Source: Rallus limicola (lineage: Eukaryota; Chordata; Aves; Gruiformes; Rallidae). Taken from it: a stretch of 64,000 nt of DNA. The stretch is from contig JAKCOZ010000596.1 of the NCBI GenBank assembly GCA_022605955.1, positions 52,044 to 116,043 on the forward strand, given 5' to 3'. The notes below the pieces were generated by a model. The model was given only the letters and a program-made list of their open reading frames with translations. It was not told where the DNA came from and ran no database searches. Below, piece by piece: positions 22,975 to 35,448 of this stretch. The position numbers were made by a program, and so were the translations under genes. How positions within the stretch are numbered: the first letter of the stretch is position 1; each line of letters starts with the position of its first letter.

Positions 22975-25900
22975 GTGCTTTTCTCGGCCCTAGCAGACTG
23001 CAGTTCAAAACATGCTAAACGTCCAGCAATAACTCCCAAAGTAAAGAAGCTAGGCCTGAAAGGCATAGCTTGTCTGAAACCTCCTAACAGGACACACGAG
23101 CAGACCCTGTCACTTTGGCTCTCAGCCTTTTCCTTTGCCTGCAAAGAGGGAACATGCCTGGAACCACCTACGGTGCTTTTCTCGGCCCTAGCAGACTGCA
23201 GTTCAAAACATGCTAAACGTCCAGCAATAACTCCCAAAGTAAAGAAGCTAGGCCTGAAAGGCATAGCTTGTCTGAAACCTCCTAACAGGACACACGAGCA
23301 GACCCTGTCACTTTGGCTCTCAGCCTTTTCCTTTGCCTGGAAAGAGGGAACATGCCTGGAACCTCCTACGGTGCTTTTCTCGGCCCTAGCAGACTGCAGT
23401 TCAAAACATGCTAAACGTCCAGCAATAACTCCCAAAGTAAAGAAGCTAGGCCTGAAAGGCATAGCTTGTCTGAAACCTCCTAACAGGACACACGAGCAGA
23501 CCCTGTCACTTTGGCTCTCAGCCTTTTCCTTTGCCTGGAAAGAGGGAACATGCCTGGAACCTCCTACGGTGCTTTTCTCGGCCCTAGCAGACTGCAGTTC
23601 AAAACATGCTAAACGTCCAGCAATAACTCCCAAATTAAAGAAGCTAGGCCTGAAAGGCATAGCTTGTCTGAAACCTCCTAACAGGACACACGAGCAGACC
23701 CTGTCACTTTGGCTCTCAGCCTTTTCCTTTGCCTGGAAAGAGGGAACATGCCTGGAACCTCCTACGGTGCTTTTCTCGGCCCTAGCAGACTGCAGTTCAA
23801 AACATGCTAAACGTCCAGCAATAACTCCCAAATTAAAGAAGCTAGGCCTGAAAGGCATAGCTTGTCTGAAACCTCCTAACAGGACACACGAGCAGACCCT
23901 GTCACTTTGGCTCTCAGCCTTTTCCTTTGCCTGGAAAGAGGGAACATGCCTGGAACCTCCTACGGTGCTTTTCTCGGCCCTAGCAGACTGCAGTTCAAAA
24001 CATGCTAAACGTCCAGCAATAACTCCCAAAGTAAAGAAGCGAGGCCTGAAAGGCATAGCTTGTCTGAAACCTCCTAACAGGACACACGAGCAGACCCTGT
24101 CACTTTGGCTCTCAGCCTTTTCCTTTGCCTGCAAAGAGGGAACATGCCTGGAACCTCCTACGGTGCTTTTCTCGGCCCTAGCAGACTGCAGTTCAAAACA
24201 TGCTAAACGTCCAGCAATAACTCCCAAAGTAAAGAAGCTAGGCCTGAAAGGCATAGCTTGTCTGAAACCTCCTAACAGGACACACGAGCAGACCCTGTCA
24301 CTTTGGCTCTCAGCCTTTTCCTTTGCCTGGAAAGAGGGAACATGCCTGGAACCTCCTACGGTGCTTTTCTCGGCCCTAGCAGACTGCAGTTCAAAACATG
24401 CTAAACGTCCAGCAATAACTCCCAAAGTAAAGAAGCTAGGCCTGAAAGGCATAGCTTGTCTGAAACCTCCTAACAGGACACACGAGCAGACCCTGTCACT
24501 TTGGCTCTCAGCCTTTTCCTTTGCCTGGAAAGAGGGAACATGCCTGGAACTTCCTACGGTGCTTTTCTCGGCCCTAGCAGACTGCAGTTCAAAACATGCT
24601 AAACGTCCAGCAATAACTCCCAAAGTAAAGAAGCTAGGCCTGAAAGGCATAGCTTGTCTGAAACCTCCTAACAGGACACACGAGCAGACCCTGTCACTTT
24701 GGCTCTCAGCCTTTTCCTTTGCCTGGAAAGAGGGAACATGCCTGGAACCTCCTACGGTGCTTTTCTCGGCCCTAGCAGACTGCAGTTCTAAACATGCTAA
24801 ACGTCCAGCAATAACTCCCAAAGTAAAGAAGCTAGGCCTGAAAGGCATAGCTTGTCTGAAACCTCCTAACAGGACACACGAGCAGACCCTGTCACTTTGG
24901 CTCTCAGCCTTTTCCTTTGCCTGGAAAGAGGGAACATGCCTGGAACCTCCTACGGTGCTTTTCTCGGCCCTAGCAGACTGCAGTTCAAAACATGCTAAAC
25001 GTCCAGCAATAACTCCCAAAGTAAAGAAGCTAGGCCTGAAAGGCATAGCTTGTCTGAAACCTCCTAACAGGACACACGAGCAGACCCTGTCACTTTGGCT
25101 CTCAGCCTTTTCCTTTGCCTGGAAAGAGGGAACATGCCTGGAACCTCCTACGGTGCTTTTCTCGGCCCTAGCAGACTGCAGTTCAAAACATGCTAAACGT
25201 CCAGCAATAACTCCCAAAGTAAAGAAGCGAGGCCTGAAAGGCATAGCTTGTCTGAAACCTCCTAACAGGACACACGAGCAGACCCTGTCACTTTGGCTCT
25301 CAGCCTTTTCCTTTGCCTGGAAAGAGGGAACATGCCTGGAACCTCCTACGGTGCTTTTCTCGGCCCTAGCAGACTGCAGTTCAAAACATGCTAAACGTCC
25401 AGCAATAACTCCCAAAGTAAAGAAGCTAGGCCTGAAAGGCATAGCTTGTCTGAAACCTCCTAACAGGACACACGAGCAGACCCTGTCACTTTGGCTCTCA
25501 GCCTTTTCCTTTGCCTGGAAAGAGGGAACATGCCTGGAACCTCCTACGGTTCTTTTCTCGGCCCTAGCAGACTGCAGTTCAAAACATGCTAAACGTCCAG
25601 CAATAACTCCCAAAGTAAAGAAGCTAGGCCTGAAAGGCATAGCTTGTCTGAAACCTCCTAACAGGACACACGAGCAGACCCTGTCACTTTGGCTCTCAGC
25701 CTTTTCCTTTGCCTGGAAAGAGGGAACATGCCTGGAACCTCCTACGGTGCTTTTCTCGGCCCTAGCAGACTGCAGTTCAAAACATGCTAAACGTCCAGCA
25801 ATAACTCCCAAATTAAAGAAGCTAGGCCTGAAAGGCATAGCTTGTCTGAAACCTCCTAACAGGACACACGAGCAGACCCTGTCACTTTGGCTCTCAGCCT

Positions 25901-26340
25901 TTTCCTTTGCCTGGAAAGAGGGAACATGCCTGGAACCTCCTACGGTGCTTTTCTCGGCCCTAGCAGACTGCAGTTCAAAACATGCTAAACGTCCAGCAAT
26001 AACTCCCAAAGTAAAGAAGCTAGGCCTGAAAGGCATAGCTTGTCTGAAACCTCCTAACAGGACACACGAGCAGACCCTGTCACTTTGGCTCTCAGCCTTT
26101 TTCTTTGCCTGGAAAGAGGGAACATGCCTGGAACCTCCTACGGTGCTTTTCTCGGCCCTAGCAGACTGCAGTTCAAAACATGCTAAACGTCCAGCAATAA
26201 CTCCCAAAGTAAAGTAGCTAGGCCTGAAAGGCATAGCTTGTCTGAAACCTCCTAACAGGACACACGAGCAGACCCTGTCACTTTGGCTCTCAGCCTTTTC
26301 CTTTGCCTGGAAAGAGGGAACATGCCTGGAACCTCCTACG
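22975..26340 (+). repeat. 17-mer HOR, copy 2 (3366 bp)
   Basis: The order of variant monomers is that of copy 1, including AGTTCTAAAC (24787), the double AAATTA pair (about 23632 and 23830) and ACGGTTC (about 25548). It shares GAACCACC (23161-23168) with copy 3 and not with copy 1. At all marker sites I checked copies 2 and 3 are the same, so this pair is the most recent duplication in the 17-mer group. Confidence 0.93.
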
Positions 26341-29300
26341 GTGCTTTTCTCGGCCCTAGCAGACTGCAGTTCAAAACATGCTAAACGTCCAGCAATAACT
26401 CCCAAAGTAAAGAAGCTAGGCCTGAAAGGCATAGCTTGTCTGAAACCTCCTAACAGGACACACGAGCAGACCCTGTCACTTTGGCTCTCAGCCTTTTCCT
26501 TTGCCTGCAAAGAGGGAACATGCCTGGAACCACCTACGGTGCTTTTCTCGGCCCTAGCAGACTGCAGTTCAAAACATGCTAAACGTCCAGCAATAACTCC
26601 CAAAGTAAAGAAGCTAGGCCTGAAAGGCATAGCTTGTCTGAAACCTCCTAACAGGACACACGAGCAGACCCTGTCACTTTGGCTCTCAGCCTTTTCCTTT
26701 GCCTGGAAAGAGGGAACATGCCTGGAACCTCCTACGGTGCTTTTCTCGGCCCTAGCAGACTGCAGTTCAAAACATGCTAAACGTCCAGCAATAACTCCCA
26801 AAGTAAAGAAGCTAGGCCTGAAAGGCATAGCTTGTCTGAAACCTCCTAACAGGACACACGAGCAGACCCTGTCACTTTGGCTCTCAGCCTTTTCCTTTGC
26901 CTGGAAAGAGGGAACATGCCTGGAACCTCCTACGGTGCTTTTCTCGGCCCTAGCAGACTGCAGTTCAAAACATGCTAAACGTCCAGCAATAACTCCCAAA
27001 TTAAAGAAGCTAGGCCTGAAAGGCATAGCTTGTCTGAAACCTCCTAACAGGACACACGAGCAGACCCTGTCACTTTGGCTCTCAGCCTTTTCCTTTGCCT
27101 GGAAAGAGGGAACATGCCTGGAACCTCCTACGGTGCTTTTCTCGGCCCTAGCAGACTGCAGTTCAAAACATGCTAAACGTCCAGCAATAACTCCCAAATT
27201 AAAGAAGCTAGGCCTGAAAGGCATAGCTTGTCTGAAACCTCCTAACAGGACACACGAGCAGACCCTGTCACTTTGGCTCTCAGCCTTTTCCTTTGCCTGG
27301 AAAGAGGGAACATGCCTGGAACCTCCTACGGTGCTTTTCTCGGCCCTAGCAGACTGCAGTTCAAAACATGCTAAACGTCCAGCAATAACTCCCAAAGTAA
27401 AGAAGCGAGGCCTGAAAGGCATAGCTTGTCTGAAACCTCCTAACAGGACACACGAGCAGACCCTGTCACTTTGGCTCTCAGCCTTTTCCTTTGCCTGCAA
27501 AGAGGGAACATGCCTGGAACCTCCTACGGTGCTTTTCTCGGCCCTAGCAGACTGCAGTTCAAAACATGCTAAACGTCCAGCAATAACTCCCAAAGTAAAG
27601 AAGCTAGGCCTGAAAGGCATAGCTTGTCTGAAACCTCCTAACAGGACACACGAGCAGACCCTGTCACTTTGGCTCTCAGCCTTTTCCTTTGCCTGGAAAG
27701 AGGGAACATGCCTGGAACCTCCTACGGTGCTTTTCTCGGCCCTAGCAGACTGCAGTTCAAAACATGCTAAACGTCCAGCAATAACTCCCAAAGTAAAGAA
27801 GCTAGGCCTGAAAGGCATAGCTTGTCTGAAACCTCCTAACAGGACACACGAGCAGACCCTGTCACTTTGGCTCTCAGCCTTTTCCTTTGCCTGGAAAGAG
27901 GGAACATGCCTGGAACTTCCTACGGTGCTTTTCTCGGCCCTAGCAGACTGCAGTTCAAAACATGCTAAACGTCCAGCAATAACTCCCAAAGTAAAGAAGC
28001 TAGGCCTGAAAGGCATAGCTTGTCTGAAACCTCCTAACAGGACACACGAGCAGACCCTGTCACTTTGGCTCTCAGCCTTTTCCTTTGCCTGGAAAGAGGG
28101 AACATGCCTGGAACCTCCTACGGTGCTTTTCTCGGCCCTAGCAGACTGCAGTTCTAAACATGCTAAACGTCCAGCAATAACTCCCAAAGTAAAGAAGCTA
28201 GGCCTGAAAGGCATAGCTTGTCTGAAACCTCCTAACAGGACACACGAGCAGACCCTGTCACTTTGGCTCTCAGCCTTTTCCTTTGCCTGGAAAGAGGGAA
28301 CATGCCTGGAACCTCCTACGGTGCTTTTCTCGGCCCTAGCAGACTGCAGTTCAAAACATGCTAAACGTCCAGCAATAACTCCCAAAGTAAAGAAGCTAGG
28401 CCTGAAAGGCATAGCTTGTCTGAAACCTCCTAACAGGACACACGAGCAGACCCTGTCACTTTGGCTCTCAGCCTTTTCCTTTGCCTGGAAAGAGGGAACA
28501 TGCCTGGAACCTCCTACGGTGCTTTTCTCGGCCCTAGCAGACTGCAGTTCAAAACATGCTAAACGTCCAGCAATAACTCCCAAAGTAAAGAAGCGAGGCC
28601 TGAAAGGCATAGCTTGTCTGAAACCTCCTAACAGGACACACGAGCAGACCCTGTCACTTTGGCTCTCAGCCTTTTCCTTTGCCTGGAAAGAGGGAACATG
28701 CCTGGAACCTCCTACGGTGCTTTTCTCGGCCCTAGCAGACTGCAGTTCAAAACATGCTAAACGTCCAGCAATAACTCCCAAAGTAAAGAAGCTAGGCCTG
28801 AAAGGCATAGCTTGTCTGAAACCTCCTAACAGGACACACGAGCAGACCCTGTCACTTTGGCTCTCAGCCTTTTCCTTTGCCTGGAAAGAGGGAACATGCC
28901 TGGAACCTCCTACGGTTCTTTTCTCGGCCCTAGCAGACTGCAGTTCAAAACATGCTAAACGTCCAGCAATAACTCCCAAAGTAAAGAAGCTAGGCCTGAA
29001 AGGCATAGCTTGTCTGAAACCTCCTAACAGGACACACGAGCAGACCCTGTCACTTTGGCTCTCAGCCTTTTCCTTTGCCTGGAAAGAGGGAACATGCCTG
29101 GAACCTCCTACGGTGCTTTTCTCGGCCCTAGCAGACTGCAGTTCAAAACATGCTAAACGTCCAGCAATAACTCCCAAATTAAAGAAGCTAGGCCTGAAAG
29201 GCATAGCTTGTCTGAAACCTCCTAACAGGACACACGAGCAGACCCTGTCACTTTGGCTCTCAGCCTTTTCCTTTGCCTGGAAAGAGGGAACATGCCTGGA

Positions 29301-29706
29301 ACCTCCTACGGTGCTTTTCTCGGCCCTAGCAGACTGCAGTTCAAAACATGCTAAACGTCCAGCAATAACTCCCAAAGTAAAGAAGCTAGGCCTGAAAGGC
29401 ATAGCTTGTCTGAAACCTCCTAACAGGACACACGAGCAGACCCTGTCACTTTGGCTCTCAGCCTTTTTCTTTGCCTGGAAAGAGGGAACATGCCTGGAAC
29501 CTCCTACGGTGCTTTTCTCGGCCCTAGCAGACTGCAGTTCAAAACATGCTAAACGTCCAGCAATAACTCCCAAAGTAAAGTAGCTAGGCCTGAAAGGCAT
29601 AGCTTGTCTGAAACCTCCTAACAGGACACACGAGCAGACCCTGTCACTTTGGCTCTCAGCCTTTTCCTTTGCCTGGAAAGAGGGAACATGCCTGGAACCT
29701 CCTACG
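26341..29706 (+). repeat. 17-mer HOR, copy 3 (3366 bp)
   Basis: It is directly adjacent to copy 2 with no change of phase, and carries the same markers 3366 bp on: GAACCACC (26527), two AAATTA (about 26998 and 27196), GAACTTCC (27915), AGTTCTAAAC (28153), ACGGTTC (about 28914), a third AAATTA, TTTTTCTTT (29464) and TAG (29581-29583). It is followed by the shorter HOR type. Confidence 0.93.
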
Positions 29707-32478
29707 GTGCTTTTCTCGGCCCTAGCAGACTGCAGTTCAAAACATGCTAAACGTCCAGCAATAACTCCCAAAGTAAAGAAGCTAGGCCTGAAAGGCATAG
29801 CTTGTCTGAAACCTCCTAACAGGACACACGAGCAGACCCTGTCACTTTGGCTCTCAGCCTTTTCCTTTGCCTGCAAAGAGGGAACATGCCTGGAACCTCC
29901 TACGGTGCTTTTCTCGGCCCTAGCAGACTGCAGTTCAAAACATGCTAAACGTCCAGCAATAACTCCCAAAGTAAAGAAGCTAGGCCTGAAAGGCATAGCT
30001 TGTCTGAAACCTCCTAACAGGACACACGAGCAGACCCTGTCACTTTGGCTCTCAGCCTTTTCCTTTGCCTGCAAAGAGGGAACATGCCTGGAACCTCCTA
30101 CGGTGCTTTTCTCGGCCCTAGCAGACTGCAGTTCAAAACATGCTAAACGTCCAGCAATAACTCCCAAAGTAAAGAAGCTAGGCCTGAAAGGCATAGCTTG
30201 TCTGAAACCTCCTAACAGGACACACGAGCAGACCCTGTCACTTTGGCTCTCAGCCTTTTCCTTTGCCTGGAAAGAGGGAGCATGCCTGGAACCTCCTACG
30301 GTGCTTTTCTCGGCCCTAGCAGACTGCAGTTCAAAACATGCTAAACGTCCAGCAATAACTCCCAAAGTAAAGAAGCTAGGCCTGAAAGGCATAGCTTGTC
30401 TGAAACCCCCTAACAGGACACACGAGCAGACCCTGTCACTTTGGTTCTCAGCCTTTTCCTTTGCCTGGAAAGAGGGAACATGCCTGGAACCTCCTACGGT
30501 GTTTTTCTCGGCCCTAGCAGACTGCAGTTCAAAACATTCTAAACGTCCAGCAATAACTCCCAAAGTAAAGAAGCGAGGCCTGAAAGGCATAGCTTGTCTG
30601 AAACCTCCTAACAGGACACACGATCAGACCCTGTCACTTTGGCTCTCAGCCTTTTCCTTTGCCTGGAAAGAGGGAACATGCCTGGAACCTCCTACGGTGC
30701 TTTTCTCGGCCCTAGCAGACTGCAGTTCAAAACATGCTAAACGTCCAGCAATAACTCCCAAAGTAAAGAAGCTAGGCCTGAAAGGCATAGCTTGTCTGAA
30801 ACCTCCGAACAGGACACACGAGCAGACCCTGTCACTTTGGCTCTCAGCCTTTTCCTTTGCCTGGAAAGAGGGAACATGCCTGGAACCTCCTACGGTGCTT
30901 TTCTCGGCCCTAGCAGACTGCAGTTCAAAACATGCTAAACGTCCAGCAATAACTCCCAAAGTAAAGAAGCTAGGCCTGAAAGGCATAGCTTGTCTGAAAC
31001 CTCCTAACAGGACACACGAGCAGACCCTGTCACTTTGGCTCTCAGCCTTTTCCTTTGCCTGGAAAGAGGGAACATGCCTGGAACCTCCTACGGTGCTTTT
31101 CTCGGCCCTAGCAGACTGCAGTTCAAAACATGCTAAACGTCCAGCAATAACTCCCAAAGTAAAGAAGCTAGGCCTGAAAGGCATAGCTTGTCTGAAACCT
31201 CCTAACAGGACACACGAGCAGACCCTGTCACTTTGGCTCTCAGCCTTTTCCTTTGCCTGGAAAGAGGGAACATGCCTGGAACCTCCTACGGTGCTTTTCT
31301 CGGCCCTAGCAGACTGCAGTTCAAAACATGCTAAACGTCCAGCAATAACTCCCAAAGTAAAGAAGCGAGGCCTGAAAGGCATAGCTTGTCTGAAACCTCC
31401 TAACAGGACACACGAGCAGACCCTGTCACTTTGGCTCTCAGCCTTTTCCTTTGCCTGGAAAGAGGGAACATGCCTGGAACCTCCTACGGTGCTTTTCTCG
31501 GCCCTAGCAGACTGCAGTTCAAAACATGCTAAACGTCCAGCAATAACTCCCAAAGTAAAGAAGCTAGGCCTGAAAGGCATAGCTTGTCTGAAACCTCCTA
31601 ACAGGACACACGAGCAGACCCTGTCACTTTGGCTCTCAGCCTTTTCCTTTGCCTGGAAAGAGGGAACATGCCTGGAACCTCCTACGGTTCTTTTCTCGGC
31701 CCTAGCAGACTGCAGTTCAAAACATGCTAAACGTCCAGCAATAACTCCCAAAGTAAAGAAGCTAGGCCTGAAAGGCATAGCTTGTCTGAAACCTCCTAAC
31801 AGGACACACGAGCAGACCCTGTCACTTTGGCTCTCAGCCTTTTCCTTTGCCTGGAAAGAGGGAACATGCCTGGAACCTCCTACGGTGCTTTTCTCGGCCC
31901 TAGCAGACTGCAGTTCAAAACATGCTAAACGTCCAGCAATAACTCCCAAATTAAAGAAGCTAGGCCTGAAAGGCATAGCTTGTCTGAAACCTCCTAACAG
32001 GACACACGAGCAGACCCTGTCACTTTGGCTCTCAGCCTTTTCCTTTGCCTGGAAAGAGGGAACATGCCTGGAACCTCCTACGGTGCTTTTCTCGGCCCTA
32101 GCAGACTGCAGTTCAAAACATGCTAAACGTCCAGCAATAACTCCCAAAGTAAAGAAGCTAGGCCTGAAAGGCATAGCTTGTCTGAAACCTCCTAACAGGA
32201 CACACGAGCAGACCCTGTCACTTTGGCTCTCAGCCTTTTTCTTTGCCTGGAAAGAGGGAACATGCCTGGAACCTCCTACGGTGCTTTTCTCGGCCCTAGC
32301 AGACTGCAGTTCAAAACATGCTAAACGTCCAGCAATAACTCCCAAAGTAAAGTAGCTAGGCCTGAAAGGCATAGCTTGTCTGAAACCTCCTAACAGGACA
32401 CACGAGCAGACCCTGTCACTTTGGCTCTCAGCCTTTTCCTTTGCCTGGAAAGAGGGAACATGCCTGGAACCTCCTACG
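29707..32478 (+). repeat. 14-mer HOR (2772 bp)
   Basis: Order: GCCTGC; GCCTGC; majority with AGGGAGCATG (30277); TTGGTTCTC (30443) with CCCCCTAAC; GTGTTTTT, CATTCTAA, CGAGG and CGATCAG; CCGAACAGG (30805); two majority; CGAGG; two majority with ACGGTTC at 31685; AAATTA; TTTTTCTTT; TAG. The first 12 monomers parallel the head of the 23-mer at 18421. The block is what that 23-mer becomes if the AGGTCACAA-to-CGAGG segment is removed. Confidence 0.9.
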
Positions 32479-35448
32479 GTGCTTTTCTCGGCCCTAGCAG
32501 ACTGCAGTTCAAAACATGCTAAACGTCCAGCAATAACTCCCAAAGTAAAGAAGCTAGGCCTGAAAGGCATAGCTTGTCTGAAACCTCCTAACAGGACACA
32601 CGAGCAGACCCTGTCACTTTGGCTCTCAGCCTTTTCCTTTGCCTGCAAAGAGGGAACATGCCTGGAACCTCCTACGGTGCTTTTCTCGGCCCTAGCAGAC
32701 TGCAGTTCAAAACATGCTAAACGTCCAGCAATAACTCCCAAAGTAAAGAAGCTAGGCCTGAAAGGCATAGCTTGTCTGAAACCTCCTAACAGGACACACG
32801 AGCAGACCCTGTCACTTTGGCTCTCAGCCTTTTCCTTTGCCTGCAAAGAGGGAACATGCCTGGAACCTCCTATGGTGCTTTTCTCGGCCCTAGCAGACTG
32901 CAGTTCAAAACATGCTAAACGTCCAGCAATAACTCCCAAAGTAAAGAAGCTAGGCCTGAAAGGCATAGCTTGTCTGAAACCTCCTAACAGGACACACGAG
33001 CAGACCCTGTCACTTTGGCTCTCAGCCTTTTCCTTTGCCTGGAAAGAGGGAACATGCCTGGAACCTCCTACGGTGCTTTTCTCGGCCCTAGCAGACTGCA
33101 GTTCAAAACATGCTAAACGTCCAGCAATAACTCCCAAAGTAAAGAAGCTAGGCCTGAAAGGCATAGCTTGTCTGAAACCTCCTAACAGGACACACGAGCA
33201 GACCCTGTCACTTTGGCTCTCAGCCTTTTCCTTTGCCTGGAAAGAGGGAACATGCCTGGAACCTCCTACGGTGCTTTTCTCGGCCCTAGCAGACTGCAGT
33301 TCAAAACATGCTAAACGTCCAGCAATAACTCCCAAAGTAAAGAAGCTAGGCCTGAAAGGCATAGCTTGTCTGAAACCCCCTAACAGGACACACGAGCAGA
33401 CCCTGTCACTTTGGTTCTCAGCCTTTTCCTTTGCCTGGAAAGAGGGAACATGCCTGGAACCTCCTACGGTGTTTTTCTCGGCCCTAGCAGACTGCAGTTC
33501 AAAACATTCTAAACGTCCAGCAATAACTCCCAAAGTAAAGAAGCGAGGCCTGAAAGGCATAGCTTGTCTGAAACCTCCTAACAGGACACACGATCAGACC
33601 CTGTCACTTTGGCTCTCAGCCTTTTCCTTTGCCTGGAAAGAGGGAACATGCCTGGAACCTCCTACGGTGCTTTTCTCGGCCCTAGCAGACTGCAGTTCAA
33701 AACATGCTAAACGTCCAGCAATAACTCCCAAAGTAAAGAAGCTAGGCCTGAAAGGCATAGCTTGTCTGAAACCTCCGAACAGGACACACGAGCAGACCCT
33801 GTCACTTTGGCTCTCAGCCTTTTCCTTTGCCTGGAAAGAGGGAACATGCCTGGAACCTCCTACGGTGCTTTTCTCGGCCCTAGCAGACTGCAGTTCAAAA
33901 CATGCTAAACGTCCAGCAATAACTCCCAAAGTAAAGAAGCTAGGCCTGAAAGGCATAGCTTGTCTGAAACCTCCTAACAGGACACACGAGCAGACCCTGT
34001 CACTTTGGCTCTCAGCCTTTTCCTTTGCCTGGAAAGAGGGAACATGCCTGGAACCTCCTACGGTGCTTTTCTCGGCCCTAGCAGACTGCAGTTCAAAACA
34101 TGCTAAACGTCCAGCAATAACTCCCAAAGTAAAGAAGCTAGGCCTGAAAGGCATAGCTTGTCTGAAACCTCCTAACAGGACACACGAGCAGACCCTGTCA
34201 CTTTGGCTCTCAGCCTTTTCCTTTGCCTGGAAAGAGGGAACATGCCTGGAACCTCCTACGGTGCTTTTCTCGGCCCTAGCAGACTGCAGTTCAAAACATG
34301 CTAAACGTCCAGCAATAACTCCCAAAGTAAAGAAGCGAGGCCTGAAAGGCATAGCTTGTCTGAAACCTCCTAACAGGACACACGAGCAGACCCTGTCACT
34401 TTGGCTCTCAGCCTTTTCCTTTGCCTGGAAAGAGGGAACATGCCTGGAACCTCCTACGGTGCTTTTCTCGGCCCTAGCAGACTGCAGTTCAAAACATGCT
34501 AAACGTCCAGCAATAACTCCCAAAGTAAAGAAGCTAGGCCTGAAAGGCATAGCTTGTCTGAAACCTCCTAACAGGACACACGAGCAGACCCTGTCACTTT
34601 GGCTCTCAGCCTTTTCCTTTGCCTGGAAAGAGGGAACATGCCTGGAACCTCCTACGGTTCTTTTCTCGGCCCTAGCAGACTGCAGTTCAAAACATGCTAA
34701 ACGTCCAGCAATAACTCCCAAAGTAAAGAAGCTAGGCCTGAAAGGCATAGCTTGTCTGAAACCTCCTAACAGGACACACGAGCAGACCCTGTCACTTTGG
34801 CTCTCAGCCTTTTCCTTTGCCTGGAAAGAGGGAACATGCCTGGAACCTCCTACGGTGCTTTTCTCGGCCCTAGCAGACTGCAGTTCAAAACATGCTAAAC
34901 GTCCAGCAATAACTCCCAAATTAAAGAAGCTAGGCCTGAAAGGCATAGCTTGTCTGAAACCTCCTAACAGGACACACGAGCAGACCCTGTCACTTTGGCT
35001 CTCAGCCTTTTCCTTTGCCTGGAAAGAGGGAACATGCCTGGAACCTCCTACGGTGCTTTTCTCGGCCCTAGCAGACTGCAGTTCAAAACATGCTAAACGT
35101 CCAGCAATAACTCCCAAAGTAAAGAAGCTAGGCCTGAAAGGCATAGCTTGTCTGAAACCTCCTAACAGGACACACGAGCAGACCCTGTCACTTTGGCTCT
35201 CAGCCTTTTTCTTTGCCTGGAAAGAGGGAACATGCCTGGAACCTCCTACGGTGCTTTTCTCGGCCCTAGCAGACTGCAGTTCAAAACATGCTAAACGTCC
35301 AGCAATAACTCCCAAAGTAAAGTAGCTAGGCCTGAAAGGCATAGCTTGTCTGAAACCTCCTAACAGGACACACGAGCAGACCCTGTCACTTTGGCTCTCA
35401 GCCTTTTCCTTTGCCTGGAAAGAGGGAACATGCCTGGAACCTCCTACG
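32479..35448 (+). repeat. 15-mer HOR (2970 bp), one monomer longer than its neighbour
   Basis: The order follows the preceding 14-mer, but an extra monomer is present early: after two GCCTGC monomers comes a TATGGTG monomer (32872), then another majority monomer before TTGGTTCTC (33413). The remaining markers (GTGTTTTT 33470, CGATCAG 33592, CCGAACAGG 33776, CGAGG, ACGGTTC, AAATTA, TTTTTCTTT, TAG) keep register. TATGGTG is a CpG to TpG change of TACGGTG. Confidence 0.9.
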
